64,000 bases of DNA, taken from contig ML058408.1 of NCBI GenBank assembly GCA_003013855.2, positions 6,487,356 to 6,551,355 on the forward strand. Direction: 5' to 3'. Under the pieces are notes generated by a model. The model was not told the origin of the DNA. It made no database searches and worked only from the letters and a program-made list of their open reading frames with translations. Each line of letters begins with the position of its first letter. The stretch's first letter is position 1. Shown here piece after piece: positions 45,044-58,104 of this stretch. Both the position numbers and the translations under genes were made by a program. Source of the stretch: Liriodendron chinense (lineage: Eukaryota > Streptophyta > Magnoliopsida > Magnoliales > Magnoliaceae).

Positions 45044-45894
45044 TTGATGTTGTTAGAATCTTCTATCTTAGCTTGCATGTTAGGATTTAGGTGTTTATGA
45101 TTCAGCATGTGCTATAGGATGAGATAATATCGTGCTAGTAGTGTTTATTATGATGGAATGATGATTAATCTTTGGCTATGATTGCTGGAAATTCGAACAA
45201 TGTGATGTTATGAGATTATTTATTTTTTTCTTTAGCATGCTTGGTAGTTGAACCGTTTAGTTTCATCTTAAATATTTGTACTAATTAGAATGGTTAGGTG
45301 GTCCAGCTCAACAAATAAACGAGAATCGGGACCGCTTGAGGTCAACCGCCATGGGGGCTAGTAAGGTCGATTTTGGGAAGAATTCGGGTGAACGACTGTA
45401 GTTTGACGACTATGCAGGCCATGCATTCCTAAGACCAACCTCCCCGACTTTCTCCTTTATTGAATGTGCAAGTCCATTACTAGGCTAGATGTGTATGCCA
45501 TGTTTTGTTGTCGCTATATCCTTTGAATTTAAAGTACCGACAGTAGTAAGGCATAGTCAACTTAGAATTGTATTGCGAATCGATCCCCAAAGTCTCATGG
45601 GCCAGACATGGTGGTATGGAACATCGTGTTCGAGCCTTCGACCTACACTGGGGTGACGAGCCTCCCCGTAGTGACCATTGAGCACCATTGGAGGCGACGA
45701 GCCTACCATCTCATTGAAGGAGGGATGATGAACCCCCTTCCACTTTAATTTAGGCATGGATGATGAGTCACTGCTAGAACATTCTTTTTTGGGTGAATAA
45801 CCTAAACCTTGGATCAAGGGGTTACTGGCAATGATTAGCGATGCAGCGTAGGGAGTCAGATGGTCCTAGTTAGACTTAGTGATAGAATGATTGT
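45044..45894 (+). mobile_element. LTR-like sequence D, right part
   Basis: It continues the sequence interrupted at 10167. TCCCCGTAGTGACCATTGAG at 45663-45682 matches a word in the element A LTRs with one difference. Repeated GACGAGCCT words flank it. Element C breaks it at 45895, so the end of D is not seen. Confidence 0.45.
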
Positions 45895-45959
45895 TGTTAA
45901 AACTAGAAAAATGCTCAAACGCAGTTTTTCTCGTGTTTTGTTATTCAGGGGAATTCCGA

Positions 45960-46400
45960 GTATAGAGACATTCATAGACAACCAGTGCCACTGACCATTT
46001 CTGTTGGTGAGTGACTTTCAGGAAGACACGCCATGGTTGTCGTACTTAACACAATGCCATAAACCGTCGCTGCAGAAAGGTGACCACTGGAAGGCATATT
46101 ACAACTGCCACATGATATAACACAGTGTCACTAACTGTTTTTGTTGGTGAGTGACTTTTAGGATACATCATGGCTGCTAAACGGTATAACGCAGTGTCAC
46201 TGACCATTTCTATTGATGAGTGACTTTCAGAAAGACGCATTATAGCTACCAAATGGTACGACATATTGTCATTGGCCGTCTCTATGGACGAGTGACTACT
46301 TGAAGACACATTTATGGCAACGGGTGGTACAACATAGTGTTATTGACCATTTATGTTTGTGAGTGACTTGCAGGAAGACACACCACTATTACCTTAGCTT
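45960..46400. repeat. Tandem repeat of about 62 bp in the element C LTR
   Basis: Units contain GTGTCACTGACCATTT, TTGGTGAGTGACTTTCAGGA and AGACACA words, repeated about six times with drift. The other LTR carries the same array at about 59620-60040. Confidence 0.8.
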
Positions 46401-47599
46401 CTCAACTGATGGATATCGCTTTGGATGGGACGTACATCAACTGGTCTTAACGATGACAATTCATAATGAAATATTTCAGATGTTTTAGAACTCTTTGATT
46501 ACGGTTTTTAATGATAACATAGTCACTTTAGTCTAATTTCGTATCTCGATCCTGGATGACTAAAGTTCATGTAATGGATGCAAATGAACAAAAAATAAAT
46601 ATACTCGATTGATGCTCGAGAGAAGATTGCATTCATGTTTGATGTTTAGTGCATCAGATGAATTATGTATTTAATTTGGTTAATCTGCTTTATGCGTATC
46701 TTTAATTCAACCACGTCATTGTTAATAATCGATATTTCGGACGATTGGTTAAGTTGTGTCAAGCTATATTTCTTTGAGAAGTTTAAGTTCGATGGCCTGG
46801 GTCGGCCATTTCTGATGCCTGCAAATGGCTAAGTATCGGGTCTGATAAGCGCCCGTTTATGACAATTTCTGATAAACGATAGGGATTGGTACCCTGTAAA
46901 TGCTTGACTCAGCTATTTTGTAGCACGAGAGTGCTAAGTTTGTCTTGGCGTCGATGAGATCGCGGTTAGTTTTACTTGGCGTTAGTCGATTTTTGAGCTA
47001 GCATGGCATTTTTCAGGACTGAAAATGACTAAGTAATGGACATGTTTACGGTCTGATCAGGCTATTCGGTGAATACCGAAAGCGATCATCCTTGAACCAT
47101 GATGGATCATGTCCACAAGGATCGCAATGATGCTGATCCACTTTCATTTCACTTAGCATTGTCGATTTTCAAGCCAACAGGGCACTTCCCAGGGCTGAAA
47201 ATGACTAAGAATTGGACCTGTTTACCACTTAATTAGGGTATTCAAGGATTCTGAGATTAGATATCCTCATTGCGGTACAACATTATGATGTATCATATGG
47301 TGAAGAAGAGAAGTCTCTCTCTCGGGGCCGGTCAAATTCGGCCCGATTCTTCTTGATTTCGGCTGTTTCCGGCTCTTTCAAAGGAATTTCCAGATTTGCA
47401 AATTTGGCTAAGTGTTGGTCATTTTTTATCGAATCAATGATTTAGGCCATTTATCATCGATCGTTGGGGAATCTGATCCAGGGGATGGATAGATATTGCT
47501 GATGTGTGTCCAAGGGAGCTGTTATGATCGAAAGGCGGGCTAGATCGAAAGCAGGCCACATCATGGGAAATTCCATGTCCAAATCAGTGTCTGGGCGAA

Positions 47600-48327
47600 T
47601 GTTTGTGGAGTGTGGGCGCATGTGCCCTGAGGTGGGCACATGTGTTCCACCCTCAGGCGCATGTTCCAAAAGATGAGAAACTGGATGGGAGATGTTTTCC
47701 TCCCGGGTGCATGTGTTATAGCACATGCGCCTGGGCCATCATGGTAAGCGCATGTGGCTTTGTCACTTAGTATTTTTCAAACTTTTTTCTTCAAAGCAAA
47801 AGAGAATGGGCGCACGTGGTAAGTGGAGTGGGGAGAGTGAAGAAAGGAGAGAGAGATGGGCGCATGTCACTTTGTGGCTTGGGAGAAATCCCTGCCTTGG
47901 GCGCATGTCACCTTGTGACTTAGAAATTTCAAGTTTTCCTCCCCCTCTCCTTGCACTTTTAGCTCCGGTGGAAGAAATTCCTTTCCGGCGAGGTTTCCGA
48001 CGACAAAAACCCTTCCCAGCAAGGGGATGGGTGCATGTCTCTTTCCGACGAGGATTCTGGAAAAGTATTCCGACGAGGGTTCTACCTCTCGCAGCGCTCT
48101 AGCATCCTCTTGAAGATGATGACATCCCTCTCTCAACAGGTGAGGTGCTATTTATAGCAAATTAATCGGGTCTCGGGTCCAAAATAGTGTGACCGCATGT
48201 ATTTATAGAGAGGAGCTATGCACATGTCATAGGGAGGTGGGCACATGTGCCCATGCAGTGGGCGCATGAACCCTTTATGGTAGGCGCATGTTGCCATACT
48301 TAACATATTTTTGAATTTTTGAATTTT

Positions 48328-48386
<59 letters not shown>

Positions 48387-48480
48387 GCTCCCATGCACAT
48401 GTGGTGGAGGCATGGGCGCATGTCTCCTCATGGCATGCGCATGTGGAGAGAGAGTGGTGTATGCATATTTCAACACTAAG
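47600..48480. repeat. GGGCGCATG-rich array in the element C LTR
   Basis: GGCGCATG or close variants occur at least ten times, often as GGGCGCATGTG. Many units include the E-box-like CATGTG or an RY-like CATGCA/CATGCG. The word recurs in the leader of the antisense gene beyond the LTR border (49280-49700). Confidence 0.8.
48149..48156 (-). promoter_or_regulatory. Element C LTR TATA box
   Basis: The minus strand reads GCTATAAATAGC around this site. The copy in the other LTR is at 61804-61811. Confidence 0.7.
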
Positions 48481-49131
48481 ATTATTTTAGGATTTTGGCT
48501 CCGACGGGCGACCTCCAGAGGACAGATACCTTTTTGGGGATCGAAGTCACTAACGCCAAGCCACTTTTAAGTCATGATCGACCTATCAAATGAATGGGAT
48601 GGGGTGTGGATGGTCATCTACTGTGAATTTCGATCATTCCTTTCTAATTTGGACCCTCCCGATTGACTCTAAACAGGGGTAAAACGCATTTTGGTGCGCG
48701 CAAGTAAGAGTATACATCGTACGGTTTTAAAATTTGGGAGTTAAGTGTTTTATGAAATTTTGGATCATTTGGCAGTATACTCATGTCTGGTTTCCTTCCA
48801 AAATAGCATTTGCAGGCTCTCGGTCCCTCACAGTCAGATCCAATAAGGGCAAAATGCATTTCGAGGTGTGTAGGTAAAGATATATGTCGCGCAAGTTTCA
48901 AACTTGGTAGTTTAGGGTTTTAGGGTGTTTCGGATCATTTAGAGGCAATACGCATGTCCGGTTCTGCCCCGAAATATCATTTGTAGATTTTGTTCACAAC
49001 TGCGCAGGTTAGGGCTATGCTGGCGCCGGATCGTGTTTTACGGATGTTTCCCGATCTTGGAATCATTCCGAATCATCGTAGATTGACTTTCGAACATTGT
49101 TTTATCATGGGTGAGATTTTAAGCCCCAACA

Positions 49132-49144
49132 AGTGCCCCTCCAG
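49132..49144 (-). promoter_or_regulatory. Element C polypurine tract
   Basis: The minus strand reads CTGGAGGGGCACT, then the LTR start TGTTGGGG. It is close to the T1 tract AAAGAGGGGCATC and fixes the inner border of the 3' LTR. Confidence 0.8.
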
Positions 49145-49202
49145 TACGCTGCGACGGATGTTTATGTCACGCTAGTGCGTTGCACCGGTCCCCAAGCTCA
49201 AG

Positions 49203-50163
49203 TATAAATAGGGGATTCACTGAGTCATTTGGACATTTTATGAGTCAAAGGAGCAATATTTTTCGAGGTGAGAGAACCTCTTCATGGGGAGTGGGAGCAT
49301 GTGCTCTCCAAGTATAGGGGCATGTGGAAGTATACAGGGGTTGGGCGCATGTAGGCATGCGCCCAAGGCCTTATCTGGACTTGTGTTTCTTCAACATATT
49401 CTCATGGGGGTGTGGGCACATGTGTCCTCCCTCACAAAGTATGGGGGCATGTGGAAGTATACATGCGCTTGGGGTGTTTTGGCTTGACTTGCATCTCATG
49501 TCTTTGTGAATTGGGAGCATGTAGGAGTATACATGCGCCTGGTCTTCCATGTAGTGAACTTATATTTCCCAATATTACAAGTCAGGTGCATGTGAGAGGC
49601 GACATACGCCTGAGGCACCTCCTTGGGCGCATGTAGTCCCGCTACTTAGCCAAATTTCAAGTTCCTTTGCCCTTTGGTGAAGGACACATGCGCCCGGCTC
49701 TATTCTTAGCCGAATTCGATGTCGTTTGTGGCTATCTCGCTCAATGCTTAAACATGATTAGGGCTTAGTACCTTGGACCCATAATATGTTACTTGCTTTG
49801 GTCTTTTACGGCCCGCAACTGCTCGTTTAAACGGCTCTATGATGTGCACTTCCGAGCGGGTGCATATGCCTCACTTGGGGTTAGTGCGAATTCACATGCA
49901 CTCCATATATGCGGGATTGTTATTGTATTTGTTGCGTTACAATATGTGTGCACTTGTTCGTTGGATGTACGCTTGAATTCTACTGCTCCCATGTTTTTGA
50001 GGGTCATGATTTTATGCATGTGTTTATATTTGTGATTTGTTTGTCTGTGCGATCGTATTTAGATGATACGATTTCGTTTCTTGTGATGCGTACCTTGTTG
50101 TGTCGCTGTTGCGTGCGCTGGGCTTTTGTCTGATGTTATTTTGTTTATGTGTTGCAGTGAATC
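49203..50163 (+). promoter_or_regulatory. Promoter and leader of the element C antisense PMD gene
   Basis: TATAAATAGGGG at 49203 lies on the plus strand, opposite to the element. A GGGCGCATG-type array follows at 49280-49700. A T-rich stretch ends in GTTGCAG at 50151-50157, a good acceptor seven bases before the ATG at 50164, so a leader intron of several hundred bases is likely. T1 gene A shows the same layout. Confidence 0.6.
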
Positions 50164-53100
50164 ATGGCGACAGTAAAAAGATCTTCTGGTGAAGTTTTTG
50201 AGTCGTAAGTTTCTGACCTTTCATCTACGCAACGTGGGAAGAAGAGGGTGGCTGAAGATACTGTCGATCTGTCTTCAGCAGAATGTCGCTCACACTCCTT
50301 TATGACAATCGAGCCTGAAGTGAAGGATTTCTCCGATCGTATTAAGTAGCTTCCCCGTGAAGTATTACTATGTATTTACGTGGATAAGACCGTCTCTGAG
50401 CCTCTGACCCAAGGGGCTGAACAGGAATGGTCTACTTGGTGTTGTCAGCTTCCTAGGGCTCCGAATGTCATCGAAGTAGATCCTTCTAATTTGCATGTCC
50501 AACATCCCGAGGATAATCATGAAGGTCAGAAGGAGAAGAAGAGACGGAATCGAGGTAAGAAACTGGCTGAGAAAGTTGACCAAGCGGAGCAACTGACACA
50601 GCTCGTCGATTCGAAGAATGACTGGATGAAGATCGGCTGGGATAAAAACAAGATCGTTATGACATGCGGTTTCTCCATCGTAAACCCCTATACTAACCTA
50701 GTCGTCACACATGAGAGATCTCTTATGAGGCACAAACCCTTCCCGAGTATCGAGCCATCCAACGTTCAAAGCCCTTTTCAGTTCAACGGGGTTGGAAGGT
50801 GGAAATTTGTTCCTGAGTTGTTGTTGACTACCTTACTGGTTGACGATGGGAGAGAGTAGCTGGTAGGTCTCCAAAGGGAAATGGTCTTCCTTGCGCCGAC
50901 TTGTGATTCTCACGCTCTTTCTCCAGTCCATTATTTTGAGACAGTGTAGCAAAGGTTTCAGCATATGGACAAGACGACGATGTGGGCAACGAAGAGCTTC
51001 CTTATGCGAGATCATCTGAATGAGCGAGTCAGCTATGAACCATGGGTAAAAGAGATTCTGATCCGTCACGAGGGGATTTTGAAGTAAGTCGGCTTGTATC
51101 AGGCTATCGATGCAACCTCAGGGCATTTCTTCTGAGATCCAACAATCCTTCGAAGCTTCTTGAACTACTGGTCTTCTATTACTAACTCATTCCACTTTTC
51201 ATATGGGGAGATGAGCATAACCTTATGGGATCTTCGGATGATGGCTGGCTTGTCCGTAATAGAAGAATATTACCAGGAATACATCCCGGCTGATGAAGAG
51301 TTGTCTTCGTCTTAGCTTGAAAGTCCTCTAGACGCTTATCATTTGAAGGCTTGTTTGGAGTTGTTCGCTGAGTTGTCGCAGTTCAACAATATTATAAAGA
51401 TTCATTATGACGACTGGTTGATCTACTTCAACCGGAGGATGAAGTAATATTTCTTCTTATACTTTCTTTTGTACTTTGTGTTTTGCGTGCTTTTAGTTTC
51501 TTTGTTTCTAACATGGGACACTTTTTTCTTCTTGAAGCATTGATTATGGAGAATATGAGATCTCACCAAAAGACCAGGACTTAATGAGAGAACGTTTTGA
51601 ACATAAATTTTGCAATCCAAATGAGCTTACACCAACTTGTGAACTGGCGGGCTTTTTAGCATACTGGCTATTGGCAGTTGTGTTGCCTAGCTCTAAGGGT
51701 GCTGATGGGGTTAGGGTTTCTTGCTTCGTCGTGGCAGGAGCTCTTACAAATGGTCGTCGATATTCTTTAGCACCGCCGGTGTTATGTAGTTTATATAGGG
51801 TTTTTGGTAATATTGCCACTAACAAAGACCAACCCGGGCGAGGGATGAACGCAGGTTATTGTCCATGGCATTTCTTCTGCGAATGGTTGGGTGTATATTT
51901 CTCGTGGACATATGAAATGGATCTCTTTCGGTATTTTCATAACGATCACGCACCTCTTCATCACTACAGGAAACTTAAGATGATAGTGTAGTCATCTGAT
52001 TGGATAGCTTAAAAAATTGGCAGTTGGGCAGAGATTTGCTTCTACCACTTCCCCATTTCCAGCGTCGAAGAAGATTGAGAAATCGTTGATGACGAGCATT
52101 TTGTGAATAATATTGATAGATAGTTCTTGGTGTCTATCCGCACTGCTTCACTTCTGCTGCGCGAATGAATAGAGTTCTGGCGGGAGCCTTATTACCCCAA
52201 TTTGTTTACCAGGTAATTCGGATATGATCAGGCGTTCTGATGACATTACCGGATGTAACTAAAGTAGAGAGGGCATATGGCATGGGTCCTGCTCACTGGG
52301 AGTCAATATGGCATCAACTTCTGATGACGCGAACGGGCACGAGGTTCATGCTTCCGGGTCTTCATCGAAAAACTGGCAGTCCTTATGACTGGATGAGATG
52401 GTGGGTGCATCAATATGCTCTGATTCGGAACAACAGTTTTGTTAATGATCCAACCTACATTCCCCCTCCAAAGCTGCTAGAGATTTTCACTGATGGACCC
52501 GGTTATTTTGGGGAACAGACTGAAGCGTATCTGTCGTCATGTACTAGTCATAAGACTTCTCTGAGTGTGTCAATCGACCGTCATAAGGAGGATATAACAT
52601 TGGACGACTAGCATACTTTCGGGGTACCTTTGATGAGATGGTCACAAGAATCAGGGTTCACACACCTTCTGGTGGTCGAGGGTGTGAGGATGACAGTCGA
52701 TTAATTAATGAAGATAACTCGATGATGACCGGGCCGGCAAATGAAATATCAGACCATGTTACTATGTCGGCGAATGACACAACTGTATCTGTGGCCCCTA
52801 GTGCTTCTGGTGTTGAGGATATGCCGAAGTCGCCAACGACAACTGAAGTGAATGATACTGATAACAATGCTACTGAACTTCTGGATGTGACTTCGACGGT
52901 ATTGATTGAGATCACTAGGCCATTCGTTGATGCGACAATATATACTGCGGCTTCCTTGGAACCTGTCGCCGATTCATCTTCTGATATAACTCTTTCATAG
53001 CTTCTTGGTATATTCTTTTTCTGTAATTATTATTTCATTGCATACTCGCTCTGTTTCGTTTGTCGTAGTTATTGCCAGTTCTGGTGCTGCTGCCCACGAA

Positions 53101-53720
53101 GCATTCGACATTCCTTGTTTCGATCGTTTAGACTATTTAGGGCAGAGCATAATGAGAGGTCTATTGTCCAGTATCTTAAAGGTGTTGGCTGAGCCATGCG
53201 AGTGGCATACACTGTGAGCGGGAGTGAAAGTATTGGAAGCTTGCGCAGGGGTAATCGAGCCTGATGTATCTAAAATAGTGTTCCTCATTTCTTCTTTTGA
53301 GGATTCTATTGTACAGGTTGCTATGGCTGAACGGATTGAATCTAACCCTATGACCGAAGAGAAACGGTGAGTGCTGTCTTCTTTGCAGTGTGTCGCAGAA
53401 CAATGAGAACATTCAGCAGTTGATGCTATAACGACTTTAGAAGAGAGCGAGGCTCAACGTTCGGGATGTATCAATCGTCTTGCTGATGTTAAATCCGAGA
53501 TCATTCGATTGCAGACGGAAGAAGTGGCTATAAATCTTGAGGTTGTTCGTCTTGACCTTGTCGTTAATCATAACCGTGTTGAGGTCACATGGCTCAGAGT
53601 GAGGGAGAGGCGGGGCGCAAGCAAATGACAGATTTAGAAACTGAACTTTGTGGCATCCTAGAAGCGACACGAAAAGATGTGATGCAGTTCGTAACAGGGT
53701 GCCTGGAGAAGCTATAGTTT
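50164..53720 (+). pseudogene. Element C antisense gene: Plant Mobile Domain protein, decayed
   Basis: The frame from ATG 50164 runs to about 51444 with no indel but with stops at 50206, 50347, 50857, 50947, 51085, 51133 and 51313. PMD motifs: SFHFSYGEMSITLWDLRMMAGLS, then after an intron (GTAATATTTC near 51444 to CTTGAAG near 51539) CELAGFLAYWLLAVVLP, YSLAPPVLCSLYRVFGNI, WREPYYPNLFTRQFGYDQAF (with stops), and VERAYGMGPAHWESIW. The C-terminal part (53400-53620) is heptad-like and could be a coiled coil. Four of the stops are TAG followed by C, as expected from CAG. The gene opposes the element, as in T1. Confidence 0.75.
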
Positions 53721-55371
53721 TGCTCTTTTGCTCTTTATAGTCATTATCAGATTATAGTCATTATCAGACAAAATCAATGTTAGAAATTTATTCTGAATGC
53801 TTAACTGCTCCTTGTATCTGATGTAATCGACATTAGAACTTGTTAATTGTGTGCTTCACGATCTAAAGTAATAACATTGATTATTTTGCTAAACTACTAC
53901 TTGGTGGTATGTATTTAAGATTAGCATGCATAAAATGATGCGTCATGTATGAGTTTAATGTAAGCTGAGCATATTAATTAAAACGTAAATGGAAAAATGC
54001 GTAAAAGTAATACTTCCCTTTTACTTAACCTGCATATCCTTAGGTCATTGCTTTCAAAAGATGTCCGTGTCATAAATCCAAAGTCTTCACCCAGCTCCTT
54101 GTTATCAAGTTTATCTATTGTCCTTCCTGGCCTGCCCTCAATCATCGCAAACTTGAGTTTCTCGCCATATATTGGGGCTTGCCCCCAGTCGTCTTCTTTT
54201 ATAAACTTGAGCTTCTCATCATATATTGGGCTTGTCCCCTAGTCGTCTTCTTCTATAAACTTGAGTCTCTCATCATATATTGGGGCTTGCCCCCAATGCC
54301 TTTGGCTCGTCGCTTTGCAAGATCACTTCATTCTGATGAGAAAGGTCTTGTGCTTTAGGAATCCATATAGAATACTCGTTTGATCATAATCTTTAATTGC
54401 ACATTCTTGCTGCAGATTTATTCATAAAAGAAGCTGCCGATATTTTCAAGGTGAAGTGATACATAATAGAATGCCTTGATCATCTTCATACAACGCCGTA
54501 TGTGTGTGTGTGTGTGTACATATATATATATATCGGCAGCTTTCTCTTATGAATATATATAAGAGATTCCCAGCCTGGACTTGTCTTCATATAAAGTAGA
54601 AGAATATCATAATAATGATGAGGATATTCACTATAAAATATGAAAGCTGAATATATAGCGAGATGTTCTGATCATCTTCATATAGGACTAAGTGCGTATG
54701 TATAAAAGATCGATAATAATAGAATGTCCCGGTTATCCTCACACAAAACCATTTGTATAAGAAACCATCAACTCTGAATTGCTCTCTTATTAAGTAGAGG
54801 GATGCCAGAATACCAAGATACTAATAAGAGAGCCTGTGACAAAGATATAATAATATGAGGATATTGTACTTCATGTAGGCTTTCTATGAGATATTTTCTT
54901 CCAGTTCGACTGGTTTGATAGGAATATAATGAGTTAATTGATGATTTATAGAGTCGATTCTTTGACTATGGCACTTGCTATTAAGAGAGGCTATACGAGC
55001 ATTTTATATTCATATGCGTGACAGCATGATGTGAGTGAATGTGTGAGTGAGTATGAAATATAACATATAGATGAAATAGATGCATGAACGAACATAAGTG
55101 TATCCCTATTTACGTTATAACCCGTTAGAATTGTTTGTAAGCGTTCACGACTATTCAAGTTTAGGAAATGGAGTCTTTGAGTGAACGTTTTTCCTATGTG
55201 ATATCTATTGGAATTGTACTGGCTGGGGCTCTCTCAGACCCTTTAATCTTCCGACTAATGATGCCTTAATTTATCATATTTTTTTACATTTCCCTTAAGG
55301 ATAAAGCATTGTTCAGTTTTATGGCCTATGCATTTGTGATATTCACAGGCTGGTCGAATAGGTTTTGGGAG
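53721..55371. other. Spacer of element C with short repeats
   Basis: Three tandem units of about 58 bases (AACTTGAG, CTCATCATATATTGGG, CTTGCCCCC) lie at 54130-54300. A (TG)n(TA)n microsatellite is at about 54499-54533. The word TATTAAGAG/CTTATTAAG recurs with small inverted copies near 54780-54840. No pol remnant is recognised. Confidence 0.5.
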
Positions 55372-56085
55372 TCACAATTCTCCTTTTTCGATTAATTGCT
55401 CCATAATTGGGACAAGGTCCTCAATGTCAAATGTATACGGTCCACTCTTTTTATCTCGCTCATTGATTGTTATGTACTGCGACCTTTGAGGCTCTTTGCT
55501 CTTGTCTTGTGTCTTCATTTCACTGATCTCTACCTCATGCTCTGGATTCAGTCGCTTCCAGTTCCTAGGGTTCTTTCTTGCGTCAACCCATGTCCTTTCT
55601 TGTTTCATGTCTTGACTCTTCCGCTTGAGACCGTGTCTTCGAAACAGACTGTTCTATCATGCGAACCTCTGCAGCCAGGTTACGAAGGGTGAAAGAGATG
55701 TTACTTAGCAGTTTATATGGGACCATGGAGTCCGAACTCAATATACCCGCATTCGTTTCTTCGGGATGGGTTTGCCATCTCACTATAACCGGTTCCTGTA
55801 TTGCCCCTGGTGCTTCTTCTTCCAACTGTCGGACACGCGGAGCGATAATGGGGGTCGTATTCTATGAGATCAGGGTGGCTAGAGCCTCTTGAACTTCTCC
55901 CATTTGCCTAGATAACTCCTTGTGGGCATGGACCAATTCACTTATCTGCTCATGGATCTCTAATAATTCGACGTCTTGTTCTGCCAGTTTCCTTTCTTCA
56001 ATGGCCTACACCATCGCGACTTGCATCGGTCTTTCGTGTATCGTGGGTGCTATCAACACTAGCGGTTAATGTATTTCAACTAGTT
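55372..56085 (-). pseudogene. gag: Element C gag, second (partial) copy
   Basis: Minus-strand frames at 55825-55583 and 55608-55372 encode GPYTFDIEDLVPIMEQLIEKGEL, a near copy of the segment at 56290-56260 in the neighbouring gag. Upstream words (ATCGCGACTTGCATCGG) also match the start of the first copy. It is a tandem partial duplication, broken by shifts and stops. Confidence 0.65.
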
Positions 56086-56126
56086 TCTTCTGCTTTCATG
56101 TTGATGGTGCTGTCATTGATCATTCA

Positions 56127-57680
56127 TTAAATCCTGCCTTTTAAGACGAAGCAGTCCTCAATCTTGTGGCTGATCACGCGGTGGTATCTACAGTAGTTGG
56201 GATGATCGACCATTTTCGTTTCTTCTGGACGTTTAGATTCTGCCAACTTTATCAGTTTTTCTTCAACTAACTGTTCCATGATGGGAACCAAGTCATCCAT
56301 GTCAAAGGTATAGGGTCCATTCGTACAATTGTGTTCTTTTATCATTGTATATCGCAGTCTCTGAAAACCCTTGCCCTTGTCTTGCATTGTTGTCACCGGC
56401 TTGGCTTCAACTCTGCGTTCGGTACTCGGGCGTTTACTGTCTTTTGAACTCTTTCCCTTATCAACATAATTAGATGTTATTATCCTTTTAACTTCCCTTC
56501 TAGGCTTCTCGGCCTTGAACTGCGCTTTGAACGCAGCTCCTTCTACCAAGTGGGCCTTCGTAGCTAGATCTCAGAATGTCGAGAAGTTGTGCCCAAATAA
56601 ACCGAACGAAATCATTGCGTCCATGGCTTGCATGCACACCTTGACCCACTCAGGCTCACTAGGCAATTCTCGACATTGAGCCGCTATGGTTCCTCATCTG
56701 TCAATGAACTTCTTCACTGACTCCCCTTGCCTCTGACGGACCAAAGTTAAGTCTGTCAGTGAGACTTCTCATTCGGTAGAGAAAAATTTGGAGATGAACA
56801 AATCTTGCATCTGATCCCAGGACTTGACTAATCCTGCAGGCAGCGACATATACCACTGAAAGGCTTTACTTGTGAACGTCGAACCAAATAATCTTAGATA
56901 ATACTAGGGGATTATCGACAAGTTCCCCATCATCGTCATGTACTGAGCCATATGTTCCTCTGGTGATCCTTTGCCGTCAAATCGGGGGAAATCTAGACAT
57001 TTGAAGTTGTTGGCAAATGGCACGTCGTCAACTTCGGGCGAATATGGCACTCGATGAACGTATTTCCCTCTCTTCTCCTTCACTCTCTCTTGACGCATTA
57101 AGTTTGCGACTGTCTGGGACAACTCTTCCCTAGTGGCATGAGATGGTTGCGGTGGTACGCACTCGAACGGAACGTTTCTCTGGCAAGCTTGTGGTTCGAT
57201 AGCGGCTGGCTCTTTCGCTACCTCCTGGGATTCCTCCATCAACTGTCGAGTGGGGATAATTGGGCTTCTAGCTGCCTCCTAGGCGACTAGAGCCAACAAC
57301 GCTTCTTTCATCTCTCTCATCTCTCTGGCCGCATCCTCCTGAACCTAGATGATCTCATCTATCTGCTCTTGGATTGGAGGCAGTTCAACATTTTGATCAA
57401 CCGGTTATTCTTCTTCAGTAACCTGGATCATGGCAACTTGCACCAGTAATGGCTTTGGTCCAATTGTAGTTGCCTTGCTGATGGTTACTTTCGTTGATTC
57501 TGCGATGATCTTCAGAAGAATGTATTCTGACTGCTCATTAGTTGGCCTGACTTCTTTTAGTAGTGCTGGAAATTCATTGGCGGATAGGATGAACCCCTGC
57601 ATTTTCTGTGCTGCCATTTCATCGGTACATCTGATTGGTCGTTGGTTTCCAATATTAGAGCGTGGTCTTGCTATGTTCAC
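56127..57680 (-). pseudogene. gag: Element C gag, first copy
   Basis: Pieces at 57680-57405, 57242-56904 and 56549-56127 are in different frames. The middle piece has FKCLDFPRFDGKGSPEEHMAQYM, a gag N-terminal core motif of Tat elements. The last has GPYTFDMDDLVPIMEQL and the zinc-knuckle-like CRYHRVISHKIEDC. Between them the gag core is recognisable (FAEQCRDHEDS-like words are lost). The gene is non-functional. Confidence 0.75.
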
Positions 57681-57695
57681 TTCCTTGTGAGCACA

Positions 57696-58104
57696 TGTTA
57701 AGTGAAAAATTTTGCATAGTTAACCTCAATGTCATCTTGCATTTACATGAATTATGTAGCTAAAGTAATCTAATTACATATGTTTTGATGTTTAAAGTGA
57801 TTGAGGGAATTATGATGAATTCGAGCTAAAAAGGTGATTTAAAGTCCAATAGATGGTGATTCAAGTATGTGGATGAAAGAAGATCAAAAGAAGTTGCACG
57901 ATGCTTGAATGGTGCAGAAAATGTCCTGAAAAGTCCAAATCCATAACTGCAGGGCCATAAAAGCAATATGGAGAAAGTGCAGAAATAGCCCTGGGGCTGC
58001 TAAACTGCGAATTTCGAGACGGTGCAAGTTTATAAAAGGGAAACTGAATTCCACAAATTGTATATCCATTTTTCCCCTTTTGTTTTATATTTTTTTACTA
58101 GGAG

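Larger units (their letters stand above)
45895..49131 (-). repeat. Element C 3' LTR (3237 bp)
   Basis: On the minus strand it starts TGTTGGGGCTTAAAATC at 49131 and ends GTTTTAACA at 45895. It contains a GCGCATG-rich array (about 47600-48480), a (GA)n tract (48330-48382), a TATA box at 48149-48156 and, at 45960-46400, about six tandem units of about 62 bases. The part 45895-48505 is matched by 59540-61995. Confidence 0.88.

Noticed and set aside
49284..49636. Overlapping 61-74 codon frames in the GCGCATG array
   Set aside because: Repeated GCATG words keep several frames open; no protein similarity.
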